From contig NZ_CP017181.1 in NCBI RefSeq assembly GCF_001729765.1, positions 1,054,001-1,118,000 on the forward strand: a stretch of DNA of 64,000 nt. The letters run 5' to 3'. Source of the stretch: Enterobacter kobei (GTDB taxonomy: Bacteria > Pseudomonadota > Gammaproteobacteria > Enterobacterales > Enterobacteriaceae). The notes beneath the pieces are model-generated. The model saw only the letters and a program-made list of their open reading frames with translations. It was not told the DNA's origin and searched no databases. Below are positions 16,923 to 27,639 of the stretch, piece after piece (position 1 is the stretch's first letter; each line of letters opens with the position of its first letter). A program made the translations under genes and the position numbers.

Positions 16923-18344
16923 TTAAACCAGACTGCGTTTGATGGCCGGCTCATTTGAATGTAATGCACGCCATAAGGGTTTAATCCGCAGTAACGCCGC
17001 TTCCATTTCCGCTGGCTCCAGCGAGAAGGGCATGCGCAAAAAGCGGTCAAACGCCCCCGATAAGCCAAACCGTGTGCCCGTTCCCAGGTTAATCCCGATG
17101 ATTTCTGCCCGCGCGGCAAGCTGTGTCGCCAGCATGCCGGGAAGTTCGATCCAGTAAGAAAGTCCGCCTTCCGCCTCATGGAATCGCCACTCGGGAAAAT
17201 GTTCACGCAGCAGTTCACTGCATCGATCGCGCCGTTCCGCAAGCATCTTGCGGCGAGCGGGCAGAAAACGTTCGCTATTGTTGATAAGCCACAGCGTCGC
17301 CAGTTGCTCCAGCAGCGGCGAGCCCAGATCAAGCGTATCCCGCGTCTGGGCGAGGGTGGCGATGGTACGTGAAGAGGCGTGGATCCAGCCGAGACGCAGC
17401 CCGCCCCAGAAGCTTTTTCCGGCGGAGCCTAATGTCATGACGGTTGCCTCCCGGTTAAATGATGCCAGCGGTGGCGGTGGGGGCGAGTCAAACCAGAGAT
17501 CGACCATCGTTTCATCTACAACCAGCGTCGTGCGGGTTTGTGCGGCAATATCGGCGATCGCCTGACGGGTGGCGATATCCATACAACGCCCGGTTGGGTT
17601 GTGAAAATCAGGCATCAGGTAAGCCAGGCGCGGTGCAGTCTGGGCAAGCGTGGCGGCAAAACCATCCGTGTCCCAGCCTGTATCCGGCAGCGACACCCCA
17701 ACGGGCCGGCACTGCGCCCCCTGAATGGCGGCAATCGCCAGCGGATAGGTAGGATGATCGACCACGACGCGATCTCCCGGCCCGGTTAACATCCGCAATA
17801 TCAGCGCAAAACCGCTGACGGCACCGTTGACCACCATGACTTCGTCTGCGCGGGTGGGAAGACCCCGTTCGGTATAGCGTGCCGCTATAGCTTCCCGAAG
17901 CGCAGGCAGCCCAAGCTGGTCGTAGCCCGTCAGCGAGAGGTGCTGGGTAATAGCCGTCAGCGCGTGGGTATAAGCCTGGTGGATCTCTGGCCCGGCATTG
18001 AGGGCGGCAGTGGAGAGATCCAGTGCGGCACTCGCCGCTGAAAGGGTAGGAACGGCGCGCGTATCCGGGAGGATCACGCGCGACCCGCTGCCGTGGCGGC
18101 TTTCAAGATATCCCTCCTCGCGCAGATGGGCGAGGGCGCTGCTGACGGTGGTCCGGCTCACGTCCAGCGCCGTAGCCAGCTCACGCTCACCCGGCAGTCG
18201 CGTATTTAATGCCAGTCGGCCATCAAGGATTAACAGACGCAACGCGTCAGCCAGCTGGCGCCAGAGCGGGGTGCGGGATGAAGCTTGCTGCCAGTGGCCT
18301 AAAAGGCGTACCAGAGACTGACTTCCAAAGCGGCGTGATGACAT
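16923..18344 (-). CDS. yczR: YczR-like MocR-family (GntR-HTH/aminotransferase) regulator
   Basis: The product is 473 residues from MSSRRFGSQS; an upstream ATG at 18380 would add 12. An N-terminal GntR winged helix (LWRQLADALRLLILDGRL, LPGERELATALDVSRTTVSSALAHLREEGYL) is fused to a fold-type I aminotransferase domain. The probable PLP lysine is in LGSAGKSFWGGLRLGW, and the conserved aspartate is in VVDETMVDLWFD. It is divergent from yczE, the arrangement described for YczR regulators in Salmonella and Bacillales, so it probably controls yczE. Short inverted repeats (CACTAT at 18353, ATAGTG at 18379) lie in the divergent region. Confidence 0.85.
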   Translation of the reverse strand: MSSRRFGSQSLVRLLGHWQQASSRTPLWRQLADALRLLILDGRLALNTRLPGERELATALDVSRTTVSSALAHLREEGYLESRHGSGSRVILPDTRAVPTLSAASAALDLSTAALNAGPEIHQAYTHALTAITQHLSLTGYDQLGLPALREAIAARYTERGLPTRADEVMVVNGAVSGFALILRMLTGPGDRVVVDHPTYPLAIAAIQGAQCRPVGVSLPDTGWDTDGFAATLAQTAPRLAYLMPDFHNPTGRCMDIATRQAIADIAAQTRTTLVVDETMVDLWFDSPPPPPLASFNREATVMTLGSAGKSFWGGLRLGWIHASSRTIATLAQTRDTLDLGSPLLEQLATLWLINNSERFLPARRKMLAERRDRCSELLREHFPEWRFHEAEGGLSYWIELPGMLATQLAARAEIIGINLGTGTRFGLSGAFDRFLRMPFSLEPAEMEAALLRIKPLWRALHSNEPAIKRSLV

Positions 18345-18431
18345 ATGCAGTCCACTATTTGAAAACTGGACATTAATCATAGTGCCATTTTAGGTCAGGA
18401 TGAAAGCCTGGTTATCGGGAGAAGATAAAAA

Positions 18432-19043
18432 ATGGTACGTCGTCTGCTACAACTTTATGTCGGTTTGGGTCTGTATGGCCTCTCTACCACGATGTTTATT
18501 CGCTCGGATCTGGGGGTTGATCCGTGGGATGTATTTCACCTCGGCGTCGGGCTACAGCTGGGGATGAGTATCGGGACGGTGATCATTTTGACCGGCGCTG
18601 CGGTGCTGCTGCTGTGGATCCCCCTGCGCCAGATGCCCGGACTCGGCACGATCAGTAACGTGATTTGTATCGGTCTGGCTGCAGACGCCAGCATGGCGCT
18701 CATCCCCGAGCTGAGTTCGTTACCTGTGCGAATCGCTTTCCTGGTATCGGGCATTGTTATGAACGCGATTGCCACCAGTATGTACATTGGTGCCGGTTTC
18801 GGGCCCGGCCCGCGCGATGGTCTGATGACAGGCATTCACGCCCGGCTGGGCTGGTCCATTCGCAGCGTGCGAACCACAATCGAAGTGTCCGTCCTGCTGA
18901 TTGGGTGCGTGCTTGGCGGTACGTTTGGCGTAGGAACCGTACTGTATGCCCTGACCATTGGTCCGCTTATTCAGCTCTGTATGCCCTGGTTCCGCCAGAA
19001 GTCGCGCAATGAGAACGTTCCTCAGCCGGAACGGGTTGTTTAA
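18432..19043 (+). CDS. yczE: YczE-family integral membrane protein
   Basis: The product is 203 residues with about five hydrophobic helices (YVGLGLYGLSTTMFI, VIILTGAAVLLLWI, IAFLVSGIVMNAIATSMYIGAGF, VSVLLIGCVLGGTFGVGTVLYAL). It has a conserved LGVDPWDVFHLGV loop and GPGPRDGLM motif typical of YczE proteins. Transport substrate is unknown. It is divergent from its presumed regulator yczR. Its stop codon abuts the upstream lac operator copy at 19044. E. coli has no gene at this site. Confidence 0.85.
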   Translation: MVRRLLQLYVGLGLYGLSTTMFIRSDLGVDPWDVFHLGVGLQLGMSIGTVIILTGAAVLLLWIPLRQMPGLGTISNVICIGLAADASMALIPELSSLPVRIAFLVSGIVMNAIATSMYIGAGFGPGPRDGLMTGIHARLGWSIRSVRTTIEVSVLLIGCVLGGTFGVGTVLYALTIGPLIQLCMPWFRQKSRNENVPQPERVV

Positions 19044-19060
19044 TTTGCGAAGCGCTCACA
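19044..19060 (-). promoter_or_regulatory. Lac operator copy upstream of lacI
   Basis: The minus strand reads TGTGAGCGCTTCGCAAA, identical over 17 bases to the operator at lacZ (20267-20283) but inverted. It lies 60 bases upstream of the lacI start. Confidence 0.75.
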
Positions 19061-19119
19061 TGTTTTAACGGCATCGCTGTGGCAGAATAGTCGCTTCGAC
19101 TATCGCGATGCCAGAAAGC

Positions 19120-20190
19120 ATGAAAGCAATCACTCTCTATGATGTCGCCTCCCTTGCGGGGGTTTCTTATCAGACCGTTTCCCGCGTGATTAACGACGCG
19201 GAGCATGTCTCTGCCCGCACGCGGGAAAAGGTGCAGCAGGCAATGGCGGAACTGCACTATGTGCCTAACCTGCGGGCACAACAGCTGGCGGGTAAACGCA
19301 CCCGTACGCTGGGTCTTATTACGACCGATCTGGCGCTGCACGCGCCTTCACAAATCGTCTCGGCGGTAAAATCCCGGGCAGCGGAACAGGGGGCGAGTGT
19401 CCTCATTTCCATGGTAGAGCAACCGCACCAGTGTCAGGCCGCGCTTCAGGCGTTGCTGGCGCAGCGGGTGGAAGCACTGCTGGTCAATGTGCCGCTTGAC
19501 GATCCTCACGCCGAACAGCTCAGGGCGCTGGCATCGCCCGTTCCGGTGCTGTTTCTGGATGTATCGCCCTCAGCGCAGGTAAACAGCCTCGTGTTTAACG
19601 CAGAGGAGGGGGCGCGTCTAGGCGTTGAGCATCTGCTTTCGCTGGGGCATCAGCATATTGCTTTGTTGAGCGGACCGGAAAGCTCGGTCTCTGCGCGTGC
19701 GCGTCTGGCCGGATGGCAAGCGACGCTGGCACAGGCCGGCCTTGACGCGGTTGCCGTGGAATACGGTGACTGGAGCGCGGCCAGCGGTTATGAAAAAGGG
19801 CATATGCTGCTGTCGGGTACGGTATTACCGGAGGCGATTCTGGTGGCGAACGATCAAATGGCGCTTGGGGTGATGCGCGCCTGCGCGGAAAAAGGGGTAG
19901 CGATCCCTGGCCAGCTATCGGTAGTCGGGTTTGACGATACGGCCGACAGTGCCTGGTTTTCGCCGCCGCTGACGACCGTTCGCCAGGCGTTTCGCCAGGC
20001 GGGCGAACGCAGCGTGACGTGGCTGCTGGACCCCCTCCAGGGCGATGCGTGCTGGCAGGTTCAGCTGCCGGTTACGCTGGTGATCCGTCACTCCACCGCG
20101 CGCCGCCATCCGCAGCAGGCCGAGCAAGAGGATCTGGCGCAGCAGCTCAGACGCCTGGCTCTCCTGGCAGAGCAGCTTGCGCGTAAATAA
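19120..20190 (+). CDS. lacI: LacI, lactose operon repressor
   Basis: The product is 356 residues from MKAITLYDV; ATG 19108 would add four. It is a clear LacI orthologue: headpiece LYDVASLAGVSYQTVSRVIN has the same YQ-TV-R recognition helix as E. coli LacI, and the hinge LRAQQLAGKRT follows. The sugar-binding core keeps SLALHAPSQIV-like, FLDVSP, ALLSGPESSVSARARLAGW and VANDQMALG segments. A C-terminal Leu-rich helix (LAQQLRRLALLAEQLARK) suggests tetramer formation. It lies directly upstream of lacZ, and both genes are preceded by the same operator sequence. Confidence 0.93.
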   Translation: MKAITLYDVASLAGVSYQTVSRVINDAEHVSARTREKVQQAMAELHYVPNLRAQQLAGKRTRTLGLITTDLALHAPSQIVSAVKSRAAEQGASVLISMVEQPHQCQAALQALLAQRVEALLVNVPLDDPHAEQLRALASPVPVLFLDVSPSAQVNSLVFNAEEGARLGVEHLLSLGHQHIALLSGPESSVSARARLAGWQATLAQAGLDAVAVEYGDWSAASGYEKGHMLLSGTVLPEAILVANDQMALGVMRACAEKGVAIPGQLSVVGFDDTADSAWFSPPLTTVRQAFRQAGERSVTWLLDPLQGDACWQVQLPVTLVIRHSTARRHPQQAEQEDLAQQLRRLALLAEQLARK

Positions 20191-20195
20191 AACTT

Positions 20196-20211
20196 TGTGA
20201 TCTGACTCGCT
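20196..20211 (+). promoter_or_regulatory. Candidate CRP site of lacZ
   Basis: TGTGA-N6-TCGCT has a perfect left half and a partial right half. Its centre is about 60 bases upstream of the expected transcription start, matching the class I position of E. coli lac. Confidence 0.6.
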
Positions 20212-20228
20212 GCTCCGCGATGGAATGC

Positions 20229-20257
20229 TTTACCCTCGCTCAGTGACAGGGCATGTT
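20229..20257 (+). promoter_or_regulatory. lacZ promoter
   Basis: TTTACC (20229-20234), 17 bases, then CATGTT (20252-20257). This parallels the weak E. coli lac promoter (TTTACA/TATGTT). Confidence 0.7.
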
Positions 20258-20265
20258 AACCAAAA

Positions 20266-23385
<3,120 letters not shown>

Positions 23386-23420
23386 CCCTTGAGATGCGGC
23401 CACCTGACGTGACCGCAGGC

Positions 23421-24242
23421 TTATGCCAGGATGCCGCTCAGGCCGTGCAGGCTCATGTAAATCCCTACCACGGTAATCAGCGCAGCGGAAATCCACGGTG
23501 CTTTGCGGGACAGTTCGCTAAAGCCAGGCCAGCGTTTGGTCACGTGTTTGAGGCTAAGGGCGGCAATCGCCCCGGACGCGACCAGCGTCAACGCCAGACC
23601 GATACTGAAGCTGAATACCAGCGTCGCGCCGAGCGCAAAATGCTTTAACTGAAGGCAGATCAGCAGAACCGTGATGGATGCCGGGCAGGGAATAAGCCCG
23701 CCTGTCAGGCCAAACATCACGATCTGTCCCGTGGTCACATGTTGTCCATTAAAACGCCGGTTAATATCCTGCACATGGGCGCGCTGGTGGGCGTCCTGCC
23801 ACTCCTCTTCAACAAGCGGGTGGTGGTGATCATGATGATGTTCATGTTCATGTTCATGTTCATGTTCATGGTCATGATGGTGGTGGTGATGATCGTGCGG
23901 CTGGCTCTCTTTCCAGGTTCGCCATGCCATCCACAGGGCGATTAAAACGATCAACCCCCCGGAGAACAGCTGGAACCAGGGTTCGGACGTATGAGCATCC
24001 CAGCCCCGACCAAACCATAACCCCGCCATGGCAATGATCCAGACCACCGCCGTATGGGATAGCGTTGCCGCCAGACCCAGCAGTACAGCCTGCTTCAGCG
24101 TGCCGCGGATGGCCACGATAAAGGCAGCCATCATGGTTTTGGAATGGCCCGGTTCCAGACCATGTAACGCGCCGAGCAGGATAGCGCTGGGAACAAACAG
24201 CCAGGCATTACCCTGCTGCAGAAGTGAAGCAAAATCGGTCAT
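23421..24242 (-). CDS. rcnA: RcnA, nickel/cobalt efflux protein
   Basis: The product is 273 residues from MTDFASLLQQGNAW; an upstream ATG at 24272 would run into the operator region. It has six hydrophobic helices of the NicO/RcnA family with the HGLEPGHSKTMM metal motif in helix 1 and TGGLIPCPASITVLL near helix 4. A long cytosolic loop (about residues 115-142) consists almost wholly of His, Asp and Glu. It exports Ni(II) and Co(II) across the inner membrane. It is divergent from rcnR, its repressor. Confidence 0.95.
   Translation of the reverse strand: MTDFASLLQQGNAWLFVPSAILLGALHGLEPGHSKTMMAAFIVAIRGTLKQAVLLGLAATLSHTAVVWIIAMAGLWFGRGWDAHTSEPWFQLFSGGLIVLIALWMAWRTWKESQPHDHHHHHHDHEHEHEHEHEHHHDHHHPLVEEEWQDAHQRAHVQDINRRFNGQHVTTGQIVMFGLTGGLIPCPASITVLLICLQLKHFALGATLVFSFSIGLALTLVASGAIAALSLKHVTKRWPGFSELSRKAPWISAALITVVGIYMSLHGLSGILA
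23841..23870. repeat. Hexanucleotide tandem repeat in rcnA
   Basis: Five exact TTCATG units on the plus strand encode the alternating His-Glu run of the RcnA metal-binding loop on the minus strand. Length could vary by slippage. Confidence 0.9.
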
Positions 24243-24273
24243 TGAATGTTCCAGGGTGGAAAGCGTGTGCAAA

Positions 24274-24294
24274 TACTACTCCCCCCCAGTAGTA
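24274..24294. promoter_or_regulatory. RcnR operator 1
   Basis: TACTACT and AGTAGTA flank seven Cs. On the minus strand this is the RcnR-type TACT-G-tract-AGTA site. It lies 32 bases upstream of rcnA. Confidence 0.75.
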
Positions 24295-24297
24295 ATA

Positions 24298-24313
24298 TAC
24301 TACTCCCCAGTAG
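24298..24313. promoter_or_regulatory. RcnR operator 2
   Basis: TACTACTCCCCAGTAG has the same flanks with a shorter tract of four Cs. It is the weakest of the three by consensus. Confidence 0.55.
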
Positions 24314-24318
24314 AAAAA

Positions 24319-24333
24319 TACTCAGGGGGAGTA
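24319..24333. promoter_or_regulatory. RcnR operator 3
   Basis: TACTCAGGGGGAGTA is close to TACT-G6-N-AGTA, in the opposite orientation to operator 1. It lies 44 bases upstream of rcnR. Confidence 0.65.
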
Positions 24334-24376
24334 GAGCGTGATATGCTTTAAACGCCATAAACTGAGGGAGACAGAG

Positions 24377-24649
24377 ATGTCACATACCGTTCGCGACAAG
24401 AAGATGTTATTGACTCGCCTGAAGAAAATTCAGGGGCAGAGCACTGCCCTCGAAAAAATGCTAAACAGCGATCACGAATGCGCCGAGGTGCTACAGCAGC
24501 TGGCGGCGATCCGTGGGGCAGTCAATGGCATGATGATGCAGGTGATTGAAGGGCATCTCACCGATCATGTCGTGAAAGAGCCTGAAGAGGCGCAGCGTGA
24601 AGCCGATCTTGGCGTGGTGTTGCAGGTGATCAAATCCTACCTCAAGTAA
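24377..24649 (+). CDS. rcnR: RcnR, Ni/Co-responsive repressor (CsoR/RcnR family)
   Basis: The product is 90 residues, the E. coli length. The metal ligands typical of RcnR are all present: His3, Cys35, His60 and His64, which distinguishes it from FrmR. It is all-helical, binds G-tract DNA without metal and releases it on binding Ni(II) or Co(II). ATG 24377 follows GAGGGAG; the frame to 24338 is upstream leader. Three G-tract operators lie between it and rcnA. Its 3' end overlaps that of the convergent pdeB pseudogene by 8 bases. Confidence 0.95.
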   Translation: MSHTVRDKKMLLTRLKKIQGQSTALEKMLNSDHECAEVLQQLAAIRGAVNGMMMQVIEGHLTDHVVKEPEEAQREADLGVVLQVIKSYLK

Positions 24650-26206
24650 CGTGCCTGCCGAGGTTATTTTCAGCCCACAGAATAAATTCCGTCTTTGGCA
24701 GCGCCTTACTGTAGAACCACCCCTGCCCATACTGCACCCCATGACGGTGCAGCCACGCGAGCTGCCCTTCGGTCTCGACACCCTCCGCCACCATCGCCAG
24801 CTTCAGCGATTTCGCCATTTCAATAATGTGCGGCGTGACGTTTTTGTACTCCAGCGCATCCACGAACGATTTATCAATTTTGAGCGTATCCACGTCGAGA
24901 TCCTGCAGATAGCTCAGGCTGGAGTAGCCCGTGCCAAAGTCATCAATATAGACAGGGTGACCGGAATGACGTAGCGCGGCGATAGCCGGGGCGCTGATTT
25001 TAGGGTCGGCAAAACCGCGTTCGGTGAGCTCAAGAGCGATTTGTCGGGGGTGAATTTGCCATTTATTCATTAACTGACTCAGCAACGGTGGCAGTTTGCC
25101 GGAGGTCAAATCGGCAGGGGCGAGATTAATGGAGATATGCTGATCGGGGTGGTGTTGCAACCAGTGGCCCATATCTTCAAACACTTTTTCAATGACTAAC
25201 TGCGTGAGCTGCGAGATGAGCCCGGTTTGTTCAGCAAGGGGAACAAAATATCCGGCGAGAGGCTGCTGCCATCTGGCTGAGGCCAGCGCGCCAGCGCCTC
25301 TGCCCCCACCACTTTCCCGCTACAGAGCGCCACGATGGGCTGATAGTGAACCACAAAATCCCGGCTGTTAATGGCGTCAAGCAGGCGATTGCGGGGCGAC
25401 TGGATGCGACGCAGTATCCGCAAGACAAACAGTGCGGCGAGCAAGCTTATCAACATGCCAAACGGTAACCAGAAAAGGAGTTGCCTGTGCCAGGTATCAG
25501 CCAAAGGTTTGAGCGGAGCCCAGGTCACGACGGTAAAGCCCAACTCAGGGACAGGCTTCATCACGTACATGGAACCGTTGTACTGGACGCGGTCTCCCTC
25601 TCGTTCCTGAATCATCTCGCGGATATGCGGCGCGAGTGGATTAGTGCTGGCAAAAATGCGGTGTGTTGCGGTTCCGACCAGGGCGGCGTCGATGGCTATT
25701 TCCCCGAAAGGGATCACATCCACCAGCGAGTCAGGATCGATCATGACAAGGTAGCGGCCTTTGCCCAGCACAACCATGTAGCGGTGAAATCCCAGATCGT
25801 TTTGCGCCGTCAGCCATGCGCTGTAACCATCCCGGGTAATGCGCGTTGGTGGGGGGAAGGGGGAGGCATGGCTGGATTGCTCCAGCGAGGAGCAGCGTGG
25901 TTTCAGGTTGTCGGTATAGATCGCTTCCTGGACATATCGCCAGGAAAACGCGGCCCGGCGCATCTCTTTCAAATGCGAAGGGCTGCACGGCACGCCGTCA
26001 TACGTTTGCAGATGATTAAGCGCATCTTTTGCCTGAGCCAGGACCCTGTCGGTTCGTATCAGCACACGAGAAGCATAGTTATCCAGCGCATCGACAAATT
26101 TCTCTTCCGCCTGGCGATGCGCCAGCCAGATGCTCAGGCAAATGGGAACCAGCACAGAAAAGATAAGTATGCCAGTCACCAGACTGACCAGATGTCGGGT
26201 ATTCAT
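24642..26206 (-). pseudogene. pdeB: pdeB (ylaB)-like cyclic-di-GMP phosphodiesterase, broken by one frameshift
   Basis: Two adjoining minus-strand frames make one CSS-EAL protein of about 520 residues. The first part (26206 to 25196) has a membrane helix, a periplasmic CSS-motif domain, a second helix (LLFWLPFGMLISLLAALFVL) and the start of the EAL domain with GAEALARW. The second part (to 24642) continues VFEDMGHWLQHHP, ELTERGF and DDFGTGYSSLSYL. Inserting one T in the TTTT run (plus strand AAAA at 25245-25248) restores the frame as DIFVPLAEQTGLISQLTQLV. All expected motifs survive but are split, so the gene is either recently inactivated or hit by a sequence error. Position before ylaC matches E. 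coli ylaB. Confidence 0.85.
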
Positions 26207-26394
26207 GCTGTCGTTTCCTTTCTCATATGTCGAAATCCGGACGCTGAGTTCCCCGCCTGAAGAGAAAGATTTTACCGCGAAATGATACAGTTATAGCACG
26301 TGGGCGGCCTGGTTTTTATTTTATCTCAGGTAAACCCGAAAAATATCAGTGGCAAAAGGGGGGTTGTTTTTTCAACAAGGGCTGGATATTATTT

Positions 26395-26409
26395 TGTTAT
26401 GTTATAACA
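26395..26409. promoter_or_regulatory. Zur box upstream of rpmE2-rpmJ2
   Basis: TGTTATGTTATAACA differs from the Zur core TGTTATANTATAACA at one specified base. It lies within a longer palindrome, TTTTGTTAT-GTT-ATAACAAAA (26392-26412), 18 bases before the start codon. Confidence 0.82.
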
Positions 26410-26427
26410 AAACATGAGAGATTGATG

Positions 26428-26688
26428 ATGAAACCCGATATCCATCCAGCGTATCGCACTGTGGTATTCCACGACACCAGTGCCAATGAATACTTTAAAG
26501 TCGGCTCAACCATTAAAACTGACCGCGAAATTGAACTCGACGGTGAAATGTATCCATACATCACCATCGAGGTTTCTTCGAAATCGCACCCGTTTTATAC
26601 CGGTAAGCAAAAAACGTTCTCCACGGATGGCAGCGCGGCGCGCTTCCGTAAGCGTTTTGGCGGTTTTCTTAATGCGAAGCGGGGGTAA
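26428..26688 (+). CDS. rpmE2: 50S ribosomal protein L31 type B, zinc-independent paralogue
   Basis: The product is 86 residues (E. coli YkgM is 87). The sequence [18 protein letters not shown]...FKVGSTI is typical of type B L31, and the Cys ligands of the zinc-binding form are absent. Under zinc starvation these paralogues replace the zinc-containing L31 and free ribosomal zinc (family knowledge). Three start codons lie in a row (TTG 26422, ATG 26425, ATG 26428); 26428 fits the family N terminus and the GAGAG spacing. It is followed by rpmJ2 with two bases between. Confidence 0.94.
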   Translation: MKPDIHPAYRTVVFHDTSANEYFKVGSTIKTDREIELDGEMYPYITIEVSSKSHPFYTGKQKTFSTDGSAARFRKRFGGFLNAKRG

Positions 26689-26690
26689 TG

Positions 26691-26831
26691 ATGCAGGTGC
26701 TTAACTCATTGCGCAGTGCGAAACAGCGTCACCCGGATTGCCAGATAGTCAAACGCAAGGGACGCTTATACGTGATTTGCAAATCCAATCCGCGCTTTAA
26801 GGCGGTTCAGGGGCGTAAGAAAAGACGCTAG
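26691..26831 (+). CDS. rpmJ2: 50S ribosomal protein L36 type B, zinc-independent paralogue
   Basis: The product is 46 residues, the length of E. coli YkgO, starting [20 protein letters not shown] and ending GRKKRR. The zinc ligand set of standard L36 (C-X2-C, C, H) is broken: the first Cys and the His are replaced while two Cys remain. It is probably translated by coupling with rpmE2; an ATG at 26688 overlaps the rpmE2 stop and could add one residue. Its stop overlaps the stop of the convergent acetyltransferase by four bases. Both genes should respond to the Zur box upstream. Confidence 0.93.
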   Translation: MQVLNSLRSAKQRHPDCQIVKRKGRLYVICKSNPRFKAVQGRKKRR

Positions 26832-27538
26832 GCGCGTATTTCTCGCCAGCTTTCCAGGGATCTTTTCTGTTTGCCATCGGCGGTAAAATTGTCGGTGGCA
26901 AGCCAGCTTTCAAAGGCGTTCGCCAGCGCCGGCCACTCTTTGTCGAGAATCGAAAACCAGTCGGTATCCCGGTTACGGCCTTTTATGACCAGCGCCTGGC
27001 GAAACCGCCCTTCAAACTGAAAACCCAGGCGCAGTGCGGCTTTGCGTGAAGGTGCGTTCAGGCTGTTGCACTTCCATTCGTATCGCCGATAGCCCAGGGT
27101 ATCAAACACGTACCGCATCAGCAGGTATTGCGCTTCTGTCGACATTGGCGTGCGGCTCAACAGGGGCGAGAAATGAACGTGACCCACCTCCACGACGCCG
27201 TTTTTCGGATCGATCCGCATCAGGGCCAGCGTTCCGACCGGAGACTGGGTCTGATTATCAATGACGGCAAAGTGCATCGGGTCAGATAAATCACTCACGC
27301 TCGCCACCCATTCGGCATACTCGGCGGCCGTGGCATCAGGTTCGCGCAGCAGCCACGTCCAGCTACGGGTGTCTTCGGCCAGGGAATAGGCGGAGAAGAG
27401 CGCCTCGGCATGCGCCACGCGCAGAGGTTCAAGCCGACAAAAACGCCCCTGCAGTACCACCCGGGACGGATGGGGTCGAGGCTGCCAGTCGATAAGGGCG
27501 TCGCCCACGGGTTGTCCAAACTCATTGAATGTCTTCAT
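26828..27538 (-). CDS. GNAT-family N-acetyltransferase (RimJ/RimL type)
   Basis: The product is 236 residues from [12 protein letters not shown]; an ATG two codons earlier has GGAA too close. The RimJ/L-like GNAT core spans about residues 30-190: [38 protein letters not shown] and a C-terminal [36 protein letters not shown] acetyl-CoA region. The close pattern SPVGTLALM...EVGHVHFSP with YRRYEWKCN is seen in uncharacterised bacterial proteins acting on small amines or protein N termini. The substrate is unknown. It is divergent from a PdxR/MocR-like regulator, which may control it. Confidence 0.85.
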   Translation of the reverse strand: MKTFNEFGQPVGDALIDWQPRPHPSRVVLQGRFCRLEPLRVAHAEALFSAYSLAEDTRSWTWLLREPDATAAEYAEWVASVSDLSDPMHFAVIDNQTQSPVGTLALMRIDPKNGVVEVGHVHFSPLLSRTPMSTEAQYLLMRYVFDTLGYRRYEWKCNSLNAPSRKAALRLGFQFEGRFRQALVIKGRNRDTDWFSILDKEWPALANAFESWLATDNFTADGKQKRSLESWREIRA

Positions 27539-27597
27539 CTTCATTTCCGTGACGTTGAAAAGAGCTTCAGACTAGTGAATTGCTGGTTCCTTAAAAA

Positions 27598-27628
27598 GCA
27601 CCACTCGGCTATGTTTTGTTGGTACCAC
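27598..27628. promoter_or_regulatory. Direct repeat in the acetyltransferase/MocR-regulator divergent region
   Basis: GCACCAC (27598-27604) and GTACCAC (27622-27628) are 24 bases apart, in the same orientation. MocR-type regulators often bind two direct repeats about two helical turns apart. The role is inference. Confidence 0.35.
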
Positions 27629-27639
27629 AAGGAGATGAT

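Noticed and set aside
23395..23417. TGCGG/CCGCA inverted repeat between lacZ and rcnA
   Set aside because: A short interrupted stem without a T run; termination between these convergent genes is not evident from it.
23841..23870. Possible CRISPR-like short repeat
   Set aside because: The units are contiguous hexamers without spacers and encode the RcnA His-Glu loop.
26364..26378. TTGTT-TTTTC-AACAA inverted repeat upstream of the Zur box
   Set aside because: Short AT-rich arms; no gene end fits it, so not called as terminator or operator.
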